This document shows, one piece after another, positions 1-7,731 of a stretch of DNA of 64,000 nt (position 1 is its first letter; every line of letters begins with the position of its first letter). The notes beneath the pieces were generated by a model that worked only from the letters and a program-made list of their open reading frames with translations, searched no databases and was not told where the DNA came from. The stretch lies in contig NZ_BMRT01000011.1 in NCBI RefSeq assembly GCF_014648775.1, positions 62,001 through 126,000 on the forward strand, written 5' to 3'. A program made the translations under genes and the position numbers. The stretch is from Streptomyces abikoensis. GTDB lineage: Bacteria > Actinomycetota > Actinomycetes > Streptomycetales > Streptomycetaceae.

Positions 1-263
1 GCGGCGTTGACGAAGAGCAGGTCGAGAGTGCGTCGTGCCAGCCGGTCGCGCAGCGCCGAAACCTGCTGCGGCTCGGTCATCTCCAATGACTCGACGGTCA
101 GCCGCCCTCCCGACGCTTCGGCCAGGTCGTGGAGGCCGGTGCGCCGGCTGCCGCGGACCGTGCCGATGACGTCCCAGTCGCGACGGAGGAGCTCGGCGGC
201 GAGCCCGAGGCCCAGGGTCCGTGAAGCGCCGACGACGAGGGCTGTCCTGCGGGCGTTGTGCAT
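1..263 (-). CDS. SDR-family oxidoreductase, N-terminal part (runs off window)
   Basis: The visible 87 residues begin MHNARRTALVVGASRTLGLG, which is the first beta strand and glycine-rich dinucleotide loop of a short-chain dehydrogenase (a TGxxxGxG variant, here GASRTLGLG). About 70 residues further on, LDLLFVNA resembles the NNAG-region strand. The protein should bind NAD(P) and reduce or oxidise a small molecule; the catalytic Ser-Tyr-Lys lies beyond the window edge, so the substrate cannot be inferred. The ATG at 263 is preceded by a GAGGAA Shine-Dalgarno sequence. It is divergent from the LysR-type gene to its right, which by the usual logic of such pairs may control it. Confidence 0.85.
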   Translation of the reverse strand, partial: MHNARRTALVVGASRTLGLGLAAELLRRDWDVIGTVRGSRRTGLHDLAEASGGRLTVESLEMTEPQQVSALRDRLARRTLDLLFVNA

Positions 264-374
264 CTGATTCCTCAAGCAAGTAGGGGAGTTCGGGGTGTCG
301 CGAACGCTGCAAGTCTCCGCGTGGTACCGGCCGGGCGTCCAATACCCTTCGGACCGGATTGATACCGTCACGGC
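264..374. promoter_or_regulatory. Divergent SDR/LysR intergenic promoter region
   Basis: These 111 bases separate two divergently transcribed genes, so both promoters should lie here. LysR regulators usually bind T-N11-A sites between themselves and a divergent target, but no single site stands out by eye. The call rests on gene arrangement alone. Confidence 0.4.
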
Positions 375-1217
375 ATGAATCTGGACGTGGAATTGGATCT
401 GCGGAAGCTCCGCTATTTCGTCGCGGTGGCCGAGCACCTGCACTTCGGCCGGGCGGCACAGGCGCTGTTCGTCGCCCAGCCGGTCCTCAGCCGGCAGATC
501 CGCGCGTTCGAGCGGGAGCTGGGATGCCCGTTGTTCACGCGTTCTACGCGCAGCGTCGAGCTGACGGCGGCGGGGAAACAGCTGTATGACGAGGCGTCAA
601 GGATCACCGCGGTGGTGGACGTGGCGCTGCGGCGCGTGCGCGAGGCCCACCGGGGCGAGCAGCGGCTCGTCGTCGGCTTCTCGCCCGGCCTGCACGTGTC
701 GGACGCGATCCGGGCGTTCACGGCGAGGCATCCGGAGGTCGAGATCGATGTCTTTCCGCTGCGCTGGTGGGAACGGGACGCGCCGCTCCGCGACGGCCGC
801 GCGCACGTGGGGTACCTCCGGCGCCCCTTCGACGACTCGGGGCTGCGCACCGTCCCCATCGGTCACGAGACCAAGGTCGCGTGCCTGCCCGTGACGCATC
901 CCCTGGCCGACCGCCACGCCCTCACCCTGGCCGATCTCGACGGTGAACCGGTCCTCGACGGCAGGACGGGGCGCCCGTCCTCGCTGGAGGAGAAGTTCGA
1001 GCTCATCGCCTCCGGACAGGGCATCGCGCTCGTCCCCCTCAGCGTCGCGCGCTCGTACTCCCGCCCCGCCCTCGTCTACGTGACGGTCACCGACGCCCCG
1101 CCCGTCGAGACGTGTCTCGCGGTACTGGAGAGCGGTCGCACCGGCCCCGTGCCGGACTTCCTGGACATCGCCACCGCGACGCTGCGCTCCGCGCCGCCGC
1201 TCCGTCCCTCGTGCTGA
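375..1217 (+). CDS. LysR-family transcriptional regulator
   Basis: A 280-residue protein with the classic LysR N-terminal winged helix-turn-helix at about residues 7-65 (LRKLRYFVAVAEHLHFGRAA, then the recognition helix around QPVLSRQIRAFERELG and the LFTRSTRSVELTAAG wing). The remainder is the co-inducer-binding fold (LVVGFSPG at about 95, GQGIALVPLSVA near 215). It is expected to bind DNA as a tetramer and to respond to a small effector. The ATG is the first one that includes the complete HTH; no strong Shine-Dalgarno sequence is visible. It lies head-to-head with an SDR oxidoreductase, the likely target. The length is slightly short for the family (about 300). Confidence 0.93.
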   Translation: MNLDVELDLRKLRYFVAVAEHLHFGRAAQALFVAQPVLSRQIRAFERELGCPLFTRSTRSVELTAAGKQLYDEASRITAVVDVALRRVREAHRGEQRLVVGFSPGLHVSDAIRAFTARHPEVEIDVFPLRWWERDAPLRDGRAHVGYLRRPFDDSGLRTVPIGHETKVACLPVTHPLADRHALTLADLDGEPVLDGRTGRPSSLEEKFELIASGQGIALVPLSVARSYSRPALVYVTVTDAPPVETCLAVLESGRTGPVPDFLDIATATLRSAPPLRPSC

Positions 1218-1309
1218 TCGCCCCTGGTCCTTGATCAGGGGTGCGTCAGGGGTGGCTCAGGGGCGTTACCGGATGCCGGGCCGGGCCCGGCGCCGGAATC
1301 ATGATCTTC

Positions 1310-2548
1310 ATGACTTCGAGCTTCCTCTCCCGCCGGGCCCTCGTGGGCGCCGCACTGTCCGCCGCTCTCCTCGCCGGTGCCACCGCTCCCGCCGCGTTCG
1401 CGGCCACGCCGCAGTCCGACGTCTCCACGGCGGCCGGGCCGGCGAGGTCCGTCGTGCCGCCGCTCGACACGGCGGCCCTGCGCGCGGCCATCTCCGACCT
1501 GGACCACCCGCAGGCCACGGCCGCACAGCTGAGAGTCGGCGGCAGGGCCGGCCAGTGGTACGGCACGGCGGGCGTGGCGGACATCAGGACGGGCGCGCCC
1601 GTCCGGGCGGACGACACCTTCCGGGCGGGCAGCATCACGAAGGTCTTCGTCGCGACGGTGGTGCTCCAGTTGTCGGCGGAGGGCCGGATCGACCTGGACA
1701 AGCCGGTCCAGGACTACCTGCCGGGCCTGCTCCCCAAGAGCTACGCGCCCATCAAGGTCTCGCAGCTCCTCAACCACACCAGCGGCCTGCCGGACGAGAG
1801 CGACGCGGGCATCCCGAAGAGGGACACCCCGGAGCGGATCCTGGAGCACCGCTACGACCAGTGGACGCCCAAGGAGATCGTGGCCACCCTGCCCGACGGC
1901 CCGATGAAGTTCACGCCCGGCACGAAGCAGGAGTACCGGGGGATGAACTACGTCCTGGCGGCCATGCTCATCGAGAAGACGACGGGCAAGCCGTACGCCA
2001 AGGCGATAGGCGAGCGCGTCCTGCGTCCGCTGGGTCTCCGTCACACCTCCTTCCCGGGCGACGACCCGAAGATCCACGGCCCGCACGTCCACGGATACCT
2101 GGCGATGTCGGACGGCACGCTGAAGGACGCCACGGAGTTCGACCAGTCCGAGGCCTGGGGCGAGGGCGAGCTGATCTCCACCACGGGCGACCTGGACCGC
2201 TTCATCACGGCCCTGTTCACCCCCGGAAAGCTGCTGCCCGAGGCGACGCTCGACAAGATGTTCACGCTGCCGGGCGCCGACGTGCGGTTGCCGGACGGCT
2301 CCCCGGCCTCCTACAGCATGGGCCTCCAGACGGTGACGGTGAACGGAGTGACGCTGTGGGGCAAGACGGGGGAGAGGTACGGCTACAACTCGGCGGTGGT
2401 GGCGACGCGGGACCTCCAGCGCAGGGTGGCGTACTCCTGGACGCCCACACACCGGGACAAGTCCCAGATGGAGATGGTGCTGCGCATAGCGGACGCGGTC
2501 ACCAAGCCGGCGTCCCGTCCGGCCGGTCAGGCGGTGAACGCCGGGTAA
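1310..2548 (+). CDS. Secreted serine hydrolase, beta-lactamase / D-Ala-D-Ala carboxypeptidase family
   Basis: The 412-residue product has a Sec or Tat-like signal peptide (MTSSFLSRRALVG followed by a hydrophobic core and an AAFA-A cleavage site near residue 31). The mature part is a class C beta-lactamase-like fold. The catalytic Ser-x-x-Lys is SITK at residues 108-111. The third motif is KTG at about 352-354. The middle YxN motif, normally YSN, reads YRG at about 209-211, so the general-base Tyr is kept but the Asn is lost. Such proteins act outside the membrane on peptidoglycan peptides, D-amino-acid peptides or esters; the substrate is not predictable. An ATG at 1301 is also in frame, but 1310 has better spacing to an upstream GGAA. 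It is monocistronic, followed by a PadR gene with its own operator. Confidence 0.9.
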   Translation: MTSSFLSRRALVGAALSAALLAGATAPAAFAATPQSDVSTAAGPARSVVPPLDTAALRAAISDLDHPQATAAQLRVGGRAGQWYGTAGVADIRTGAPVRADDTFRAGSITKVFVATVVLQLSAEGRIDLDKPVQDYLPGLLPKSYAPIKVSQLLNHTSGLPDESDAGIPKRDTPERILEHRYDQWTPKEIVATLPDGPMKFTPGTKQEYRGMNYVLAAMLIEKTTGKPYAKAIGERVLRPLGLRHTSFPGDDPKIHGPHVHGYLAMSDGTLKDATEFDQSEAWGEGELISTTGDLDRFITALFTPGKLLPEATLDKMFTLPGADVRLPDGSPASYSMGLQTVTVNGVTLWGKTGERYGYNSAVVATRDLQRRVAYSWTPTHRDKSQMEMVLRIADAVTKPASRPAGQAVNAG

Positions 2549-2620
2549 CAGGCGCACCTCGCCCGAGGGGGCGTAAGCCGTGGGGCGTGAGCCGTGTCTC
2601 ACCGTGCTCGGGCCACTTGT

Positions 2621-2640
2621 CTATGAAACGAGTTGCATAG
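2621..2640. promoter_or_regulatory. Palindromic operator at the PadR promoter
   Basis: The 20-bp sequence CTATGAAACGAGTTGCATAG is an inverted repeat. The left half CTATGAAAC matches the reverse complement of the right half GTTGCATAG at 8 of 9 positions around a GA centre. It sits 12 bp before the start codon of a PadR-family gene. PadR proteins commonly bind ATGCAAC/GTTGCAT-type palindromes and repress their own promoter, so this is the likely autoregulatory operator. Confidence 0.65.
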
Positions 2641-2652
2641 AGGATCCCGCGT

Positions 2653-3231
2653 ATGGCGCTCGAGCACGCGATCCTCGTCTCTCTGCTGGAGAAGCCGGGC
2701 TCCGGCTATGAGCTGGCCCGGCGCTTCGACCGGTCCATCGGCTACTTCTGGACCGCCACCCACCAGCAGATCTACCGCGTCCTCAAACGGATGGAGGGGG
2801 ACGGCTGGATCGACGTCCATGAGGTGTCACAGCAGGGCAAGCCGGACAAGAAGCATTATTCGGTCGCCGCTGCCGGGCAGGCCGCTCTCTCCGACTGGCT
2901 CCACGAGCCCATCGAACCCGAGAGCGTCCGGCACGACCTCGCCGTGAAGATCCGGGGTGCCGCCTTCGACGACCCGGCAGCCCTGATCCGCCAGGTCGAG
3001 CGGTACCAGCAGGCGCACTCCGAACGGCTGACGCACTACCTCGCGGGCGAGCTGCGCGACTTCACCGGCCCCGATGCCCCCGCGCACCTGGACGACATGC
3101 GGGAGCTGCAGCACGTCGTGCTGCGCGGCGGCATCGCCTACGAGCGGATGACGCTCGCCTGGCTGGAGGACGTGCTCGCCACCCTCCGCCGCATCCAGGC
3201 GGCACGGGCCGCCGAGCGCCCGGGCCCGTAG
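2653..3231 (+). CDS. PadR-family transcriptional regulator
   Basis: A 192-residue protein. Residues 1-75 form the PadR winged helix (ALEHAILVSLLEKPGSGYEL, YRVLKRMEGDGWI, then the YSV wing). It is followed by the C-terminal helical dimerisation domain of the Vir_act_alpha_C type (residues 85-180). Proteins of this kind are dimeric repressors released by phenolics, fatty acids or drugs. A palindrome just upstream suggests self-repression. The acyl-CoA dehydrogenase-like gene starts 79 bp downstream in the same direction and is probably co-transcribed and co-regulated. Confidence 0.93.
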   Translation: MALEHAILVSLLEKPGSGYELARRFDRSIGYFWTATHQQIYRVLKRMEGDGWIDVHEVSQQGKPDKKHYSVAAAGQAALSDWLHEPIEPESVRHDLAVKIRGAAFDDPAALIRQVERYQQAHSERLTHYLAGELRDFTGPDAPAHLDDMRELQHVVLRGGIAYERMTLAWLEDVLATLRRIQAARAAERPGP

Positions 3232-3310
3232 GGCCGCACCCACGCCCCCACCGACAGCGCCACCCCACACCGTCCACCACCCCCGACCCCAGCCGGAAAG
3301 GCGACCCGCC

Positions 3311-5032
3311 ATGGCCGACCCGCTTCTCTTCAACCCGCGCACCTACGACCCCGCGCACTTCGACCCCGAGACCCGCAGACTGCTGCGCGCCACCGTCGAC
3401 TGGTTCGAGACGCGCGGCAAGCGCAAGCTGATCGAGGACTACCGCTCCCGCGCCTGGCTGTCCGACTTCCTCGCCTTCTCCGCCAAGGAGGGCCTGTTCG
3501 CGACCTTCCTCACCCCCGCCGCGGCCGCCGGCGACAGCGAGGACAAGCGCTGGGACACCGCCCGCATCGCCGCCCTCAACGAGATATTCGGCTTCTATGG
3601 GCTCGACTACTGGTACGCCTGGCAGGTCACCATCCTCGGCCTCGGCCCGGTCTGGCAGAGCGACAACACCGCCGCCCGCACCCGTGCCGCCGAACTGCTC
3701 GACCAGGGCGAGGTGTTCGCCTTCGGCCTGTCGGAGAAGACCCACGGCGCCGACATCTACTCGACCGACATGCTCCTCGAGCCCGACGGCGAGGGCGGCT
3801 TCCGGGCCACCGGGTCCAAGTACTACATCGGCAACGGCAACGCCGCCGGCCTCGTCTCCGTCTTCGGCCGCCGCACCGACGTCGAGGGCCCCGAAGGGTA
3901 CGTCTTCTTCGCCGCCGACAGCCGCCACGAGGCGTACCACCTCGTCAAGAACGTGGTCGACTCCTCGAAGTACGTCAGCGAGTTCCGCCTGGAGAACTAC
4001 CCCGTGGCCGCCGCCGACGTCCTCCACACCGGGCAGGCCGCCTTCGACGCCGCCCTGAACACCGTCAACGTGGGCAAGTTCAACTTGTGCACCGCCTCCA
4101 TCGGCATCTGCGAGCACGCGATGTACGAGGCCGTCACCCACGCCCACAACCGCGTCCTCTACGGCCGCCCCGTCACCGCCTTCCCGCACGTGCGCCGCGA
4201 GCTGACCGACGCCTACGTCCGCCTCGTCGGCATGAAGCTCTTCAGCGACCGCGCCGTCGACTACTTCCGCACCGCCGGCCCCGACGACCGCCGCTACCTG
4301 CTCTTCAACCCCATGACGAAGATGAAGGTGACGACCGAGGGCGAGAAGGTCATCGACCTCATGTGGGACGTGATCGCCGCCAAGGGCTTCGAGAAGGACA
4401 CCTACTTCGCCCAGGCCGCGAGCGAGATCCGCGGCCTGCCGAAGCTGGAGGGCACGGTCCACGTCAACCTCGCGCTGATCCTCAAGTTCATGGGCAACCA
4501 CCTGCTGAACCCGGCCGAGTACGCGCCCGTCCCCACGCGCCTCGACGCGGCCGACGACGCCTTCCTCTTCCGGCAGGGACCGGCCCGCGGCCTGGGCGCG
4601 GTGCGCTTCCACGACTGGCGCACCGCGTACGACGGCTACGCGCACCTGCCGAACGTGGCCCGCTTCCGCGAGCAGGCCGACGCCCTGTGCGCCTTCGTCA
4701 CCACCGCCGCCCCCGACAAGGAGCAGAGCCGCGACCTCGACCTGCTCCTGGCCGTCGGCCAGCTCTTCGCCCTCGTCGTCCACGGCCAGCTGATCCTCGA
4801 GCAGGCCGCCCTCACCGGCACCGAGGAGGACGTCCTGGACGAGCTGTTCGCCGTCCTCGTCCGCGACTACTCCGCCCACGCCGTCGAGCTGCACGGCAAG
4901 GACTCCGCGACCGAGGAGCAGCAGGCGTGGGCCCTCGGCGCGGTCCGCCGCCCGGTCGTCGACGCGGCCCGCTCGGCGCGCGTCTGGGAGCGCGTCGAAG
5001 CGCTGTCGGGCGCGTACGAGATGGCCCCGTAA
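3311..5032 (+). CDS. Acyl-CoA dehydrogenase-family flavoprotein
   Basis: A 573-residue protein with the acyl-CoA dehydrogenase layout. It has an N-terminal helical domain, a middle beta domain (FAFGLSEKTHGADIYSTDM at about 137-155, then GSKYYIGNGNAAG near 172) and a C-terminal four-helix FAD domain. It is much longer than the usual 380-400 residues; the extra length is a C-terminal extension of about 150 residues (LDLLLAVGQLFALVVHGQLIL) typical of long actinobacterial homologues. It probably oxidises an acyl thioester or related compound using FAD. PadR lies upstream in the same orientation, and an AMP-forming acyl ligase converges from the right, so the trio may activate and desaturate a carboxylic acid. 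The exact substrate is unknown. Confidence 0.88.
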   Translation: MADPLLFNPRTYDPAHFDPETRRLLRATVDWFETRGKRKLIEDYRSRAWLSDFLAFSAKEGLFATFLTPAAAAGDSEDKRWDTARIAALNEIFGFYGLDYWYAWQVTILGLGPVWQSDNTAARTRAAELLDQGEVFAFGLSEKTHGADIYSTDMLLEPDGEGGFRATGSKYYIGNGNAAGLVSVFGRRTDVEGPEGYVFFAADSRHEAYHLVKNVVDSSKYVSEFRLENYPVAAADVLHTGQAAFDAALNTVNVGKFNLCTASIGICEHAMYEAVTHAHNRVLYGRPVTAFPHVRRELTDAYVRLVGMKLFSDRAVDYFRTAGPDDRRYLLFNPMTKMKVTTEGEKVIDLMWDVIAAKGFEKDTYFAQAASEIRGLPKLEGTVHVNLALILKFMGNHLLNPAEYAPVPTRLDAADDAFLFRQGPARGLGAVRFHDWRTAYDGYAHLPNVARFREQADALCAFVTTAAPDKEQSRDLDLLLAVGQLFALVVHGQLILEQAALTGTEEDVLDELFAVLVRDYSAHAVELHGKDSATEEQQAWALGAVRRPVVDAARSARVWERVEALSGAYEMAP

Positions 5033-5082
5033 GCACGCCTTCGTAGGCGTGCCGCCGGGGGAGCCGAGGCGGCTTCCCCCGG
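5033..5082. terminator. Two hairpins between convergent genes
   Basis: Immediately after the dehydrogenase stop codon lies GCACGCC-TTCGTA-GGCGTGC (5033-5052), a perfect 7-bp stem. Next comes a longer hairpin with arms CCGGGGGAGCC and GGCTTCCCCCGG (5055-5082, one bulge). There is no U-tract, as is common in Streptomyces. The position between tail-to-tail genes fits a bidirectional terminator. Confidence 0.7.
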
Positions 5083-5101
5083 CCCGGGGCGACCCGTGGT
5101 G

Positions 5102-6646
5102 TCACACCCCCAGCGTGGCCCGCAGCAGCGCCTTGTCGGGTTTGCCCGCCGACGTGAGCGGGATGTCGGGCAGGAGGTGGAGGGCCTCGGGCGCGTACAT
5201 GGGGCCCTTGCGGTCGGTGACGAAGGCGCGGATCTCGTCCAGGCCGGGGGAGTGGCCGGGCGCGGGGACGACGGCGGCGTGGACGTGCTCGGCGGCGTCG
5301 GCGTCCCGGGTGCCGAAGACCGCGCAGCGGGCGACGGCGGGGTGGGCCAGGAGCAGCTCCTCCAGCTCGGTGGGGTAGACGTGGCCGCCGACCACGATGA
5401 CGATGTCCTTGATGCGGTCGACGACGAACAGGTAGCCGTCCTCGTCGAGGTAGCCGATGTCACCGGTGCGCAGCCAGCCGTCCCGCAGGACGCGGGCGGT
5501 GAGCTCGGGCTGCTTCCAGTAGCCGGGCATGATCCCCGGGGAACGCACCTGCACCTCGCCCTCCTCGCCCGCCGGGAGGGTCCGGCCGGCGGTGTCGCGC
5601 ACGGCCACTTCGACCCAGGGCAGTGGCCGGCCGGTGGTGATCCGGCCGCCGCGCCCGGTCACCGCGTGGTCGCGCGGGCGCGCCTCGGCGATGGCCGGGA
5701 CCTCCGTCTGGCCGTACCAGCCGTAGAGGATCGGCCCGAAGACGTCGATGGCCCGGCGCAGCCGGGCGGCCGAGGCGGGGGAGCCGCCGTAGGTGATCCG
5801 GCTCAGGCTCGACAGATCGGTCCTGGTCAGGGCCGGGTCGTCGAGCAGCCGGTGCAGCAGCGGCGGCAGGAGCCACATGTGGGTGATCCGCTCGCGCTCG
5901 ATCGTCGCGAGGACGTCGCCCGGGTCGAAGGCCCGCCGCAGGACGGCGCGGCCGCCGTGCGTCAGGGCGCTGTCGGTGAGCGGGCCGGAGAGCCGGGCGA
6001 GCGGGGTGCAGGCGAGGTAGCGGGGCGGGTCGCCCGCGTCGGGGACGGGATGCTCCAGCCCCTGGCGGTACGGGCCATGTGTGGAGAGGATGCCCTTGGG
6101 GATGCCGGTGGTGCCGCCCGTGAACACGATGGACATGTCGTCCTCGGGCACGACCTCCGAGACGAACGGCGCCGGTGCGCGCAGGGAGGCGGCCGCCAGG
6201 ACGTCCTCGCCGAACGGGTTGGGGCCCAGGCCGAGCACGGTGGGGACTCCGTCCGGCCCGGCGACGGTCAGCAGCTCCCGGGCCGCCGTGTGCCTGGTGT
6301 CGTCGACGAGCAACAGCGTGGTGTCCACGACGCGCGCGATCCGGGCGAGCACCGAGGGGGCCATGCCCTCGTAGAGGTGGACGACCCGGGCGCCCGCGAG
6401 ATGCGCCGCGTAGCGCGCGACGAGGGATTCCGGGGTGTTGCCGGTGAGCAGGGACACGGTCGCGCCGCGGCCGACGCCCCGCCCGGCCAGCTCCCGCGCC
6501 AGCCGGTACGTGCTGTCGCACAGCGCGCCGGCGGTGACGCGCCGCCCGTCGGCCGCCACCAGGGCGGTCCGGTCCGGGGCGCGCGCCAGCACGTCGAGGA
6601 TCGCCGCGGGGTAGCAGACGAATGGGGCGGGAAGGTGTTCGCTCAT
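5102..6646 (-). CDS. AMP-dependent acyl-CoA synthetase / ligase
   Basis: A 514-residue class I adenylate-forming enzyme. Core motifs visible in order are A3 FTGGTTGIPKG (about residue 180), A5 YGWYGQTE (about 310), A7 TGDIGYLDEDGYL (about 400), A8 DRIKD and the A10 catalytic lysine in SAGKPDK close to the C-terminus. It should activate a carboxylic acid as acyl-AMP and transfer it to CoA or a carrier. The start is placed at MSEHLPAP because a GAGGGGAG Shine-Dalgarno sequence lies just before it; the frame is open further upstream but that part looks non-coding. The gene converges on the acyl-CoA dehydrogenase-like gene, which suggests a shared pathway. Confidence 0.92.
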   Translation of the reverse strand: MSEHLPAPFVCYPAAILDVLARAPDRTALVAADGRRVTAGALCDSTYRLARELAGRGVGRGATVSLLTGNTPESLVARYAAHLAGARVVHLYEGMAPSVLARIARVVDTTLLLVDDTRHTAARELLTVAGPDGVPTVLGLGPNPFGEDVLAAASLRAPAPFVSEVVPEDDMSIVFTGGTTGIPKGILSTHGPYRQGLEHPVPDAGDPPRYLACTPLARLSGPLTDSALTHGGRAVLRRAFDPGDVLATIERERITHMWLLPPLLHRLLDDPALTRTDLSSLSRITYGGSPASAARLRRAIDVFGPILYGWYGQTEVPAIAEARPRDHAVTGRGGRITTGRPLPWVEVAVRDTAGRTLPAGEEGEVQVRSPGIMPGYWKQPELTARVLRDGWLRTGDIGYLDEDGYLFVVDRIKDIVIVVGGHVYPTELEELLLAHPAVARCAVFGTRDADAAEHVHAAVVPAPGHSPGLDEIRAFVTDRKGPMYAPEALHLLPDIPLTSAGKPDKALLRATLGV

Positions 6647-6833
6647 GTACGGCTCCCCTCGGAGGAGTTGACGGCGCGGGCCCCCGGACGGGAGGCCGGT
6701 GCCGCGGCATCCTGGCGCTCCCGTCCAGTCTGCCCTCAAGCCGACGCCACCGGCAGGGAGTCCCCCATGATGCCCACCCCGCCCGTCGCATCACTGTGAG
6801 CGCGCTCCCCCCGGCAGGCCGGGGAGGCGAGGC

Positions 6834-7589
6834 TCAGCCCAGCCGGTCGGCGTGGACCTCGACGGCGTCCCGCTGGTACGCGGCGAGGCCCGGTGCGATG
6901 GCCTCATACGCGGTGCGCCAGGCGTCGTTGTCCACGCAGGAGCGCCCCATGGCCCGGTATTCGTCGGTGGAGACGGCTCGCAGCGCGGTCAGGGTCCGGT
7001 ACTGGGCGCGGATCTCGGCCTGCACGGGCTCGGCATCGGCCGGGTGGCCGGCGGTCATCAGCTCGGCCAGCCTGATCATCTGCGCGGTGCGCTCGCGCTG
7101 CCCGGCCTCGATGTCGCGCAGGCTCATCCCGGCGACGTGGCGGGCGACCGCTTCGGCGTGCTCGGGAAAGTCTCGCAGGCTCTCCTGGTACTGGGAGGGC
7201 ACCAGGCCCTCGAACAGGTTCTCCGGTCGGCTGATGGTCATGGGTATGCCGTCCTTCCTGGACCGTTCCAGATCGGCGATCGTGCGGGAGACGGTGCGGG
7301 CGAGGGCGTCGAGCCGGTCGCGCTCGGCGAGCAGCCGGCGGTGGTGGTCGCGCAGGGCGGCCACCTCGTCGACCTGCTCGGCCAGGATCCGGCCGATCTC
7401 GGCCAGTCCCACACCCAGCTCGCGCAGCACGAGGATCTGCTGGAGGCGCAGCAGCTGAGGTTCCTCGTAGTGGCGGCGGCCGTTGGCCCCCACCCACGCG
7501 GGCCGCAGCAGACCGACCTCGTCGTAGTGCCGCAGAGTCCGGGCCGTCAGCCCCGACATCCGGGCGATCTCCGCAATCGGCCAGGCCAT
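6834..7589 (-). CDS. MerR-family regulator with TipAS-like effector domain
   Basis: A 251-residue protein. Residues 1-70 are a MerR winged helix (WPIAEIARMSGLTARTLRHY, then LLRPAWVGANGRRHY). A coiled-coil dimerisation helix covers about 75-120. The C-terminal part, from ENLFEGLVPSQYQE onward, is a TipAS-type all-helical ligand-binding domain like that of TipAL, which binds thiopeptide antibiotics and other drugs. MerR proteins activate from promoters with an over-long 19-20 bp spacer by DNA untwisting. Exactly such a promoter, containing a perfect palindrome, lies upstream. The start is the ATG of MAWPIAEIA with a GGCGGG ribosome site. It is divergent from a secreted amidase. Confidence 0.92.
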   Translation of the reverse strand: MAWPIAEIARMSGLTARTLRHYDEVGLLRPAWVGANGRRHYEEPQLLRLQQILVLRELGVGLAEIGRILAEQVDEVAALRDHHRRLLAERDRLDALARTVSRTIADLERSRKDGIPMTISRPENLFEGLVPSQYQESLRDFPEHAEAVARHVAGMSLRDIEAGQRERTAQMIRLAELMTAGHPADAEPVQAEIRAQYRTLTALRAVSTDEYRAMGRSCVDNDAWRTAYEAIAPGLAAYQRDAVEVHADRLG

Positions 7590-7645
7590 CCCGCCGCCCC
7601 CGAACGTTTCCGATGGGCCGGAGTCGTTCCCCGGCTCTGACGAGA

Positions 7646-7676
7646 ACGGTAGAAGCTGCCGTCGCGGCAGCTTCAA
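7646..7676 (-). promoter_or_regulatory. MerR-type promoter with 19-bp spacer and perfect palindrome
   Basis: Read on the minus strand there is a -35 TTGAAG, a 19-nt spacer and a -10 TACCGT. The perfect inverted repeat GAAGCTGCCG-tcg-CGGCAGCTTC (7652-7674) fills the spacer and the edge of the -35. A 19-bp spacer with a centred dyad is the hallmark of MerR-activated promoters. It drives the TipA-like gene 57 bp downstream, implying positive autoregulation. Confidence 0.8.
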
Positions 7677-7731
7677 GCCCGTATTACGGCCCACTTGCGG
7701 CGGGATCCCGGCGTGTAGTCGGCTACCTCCC

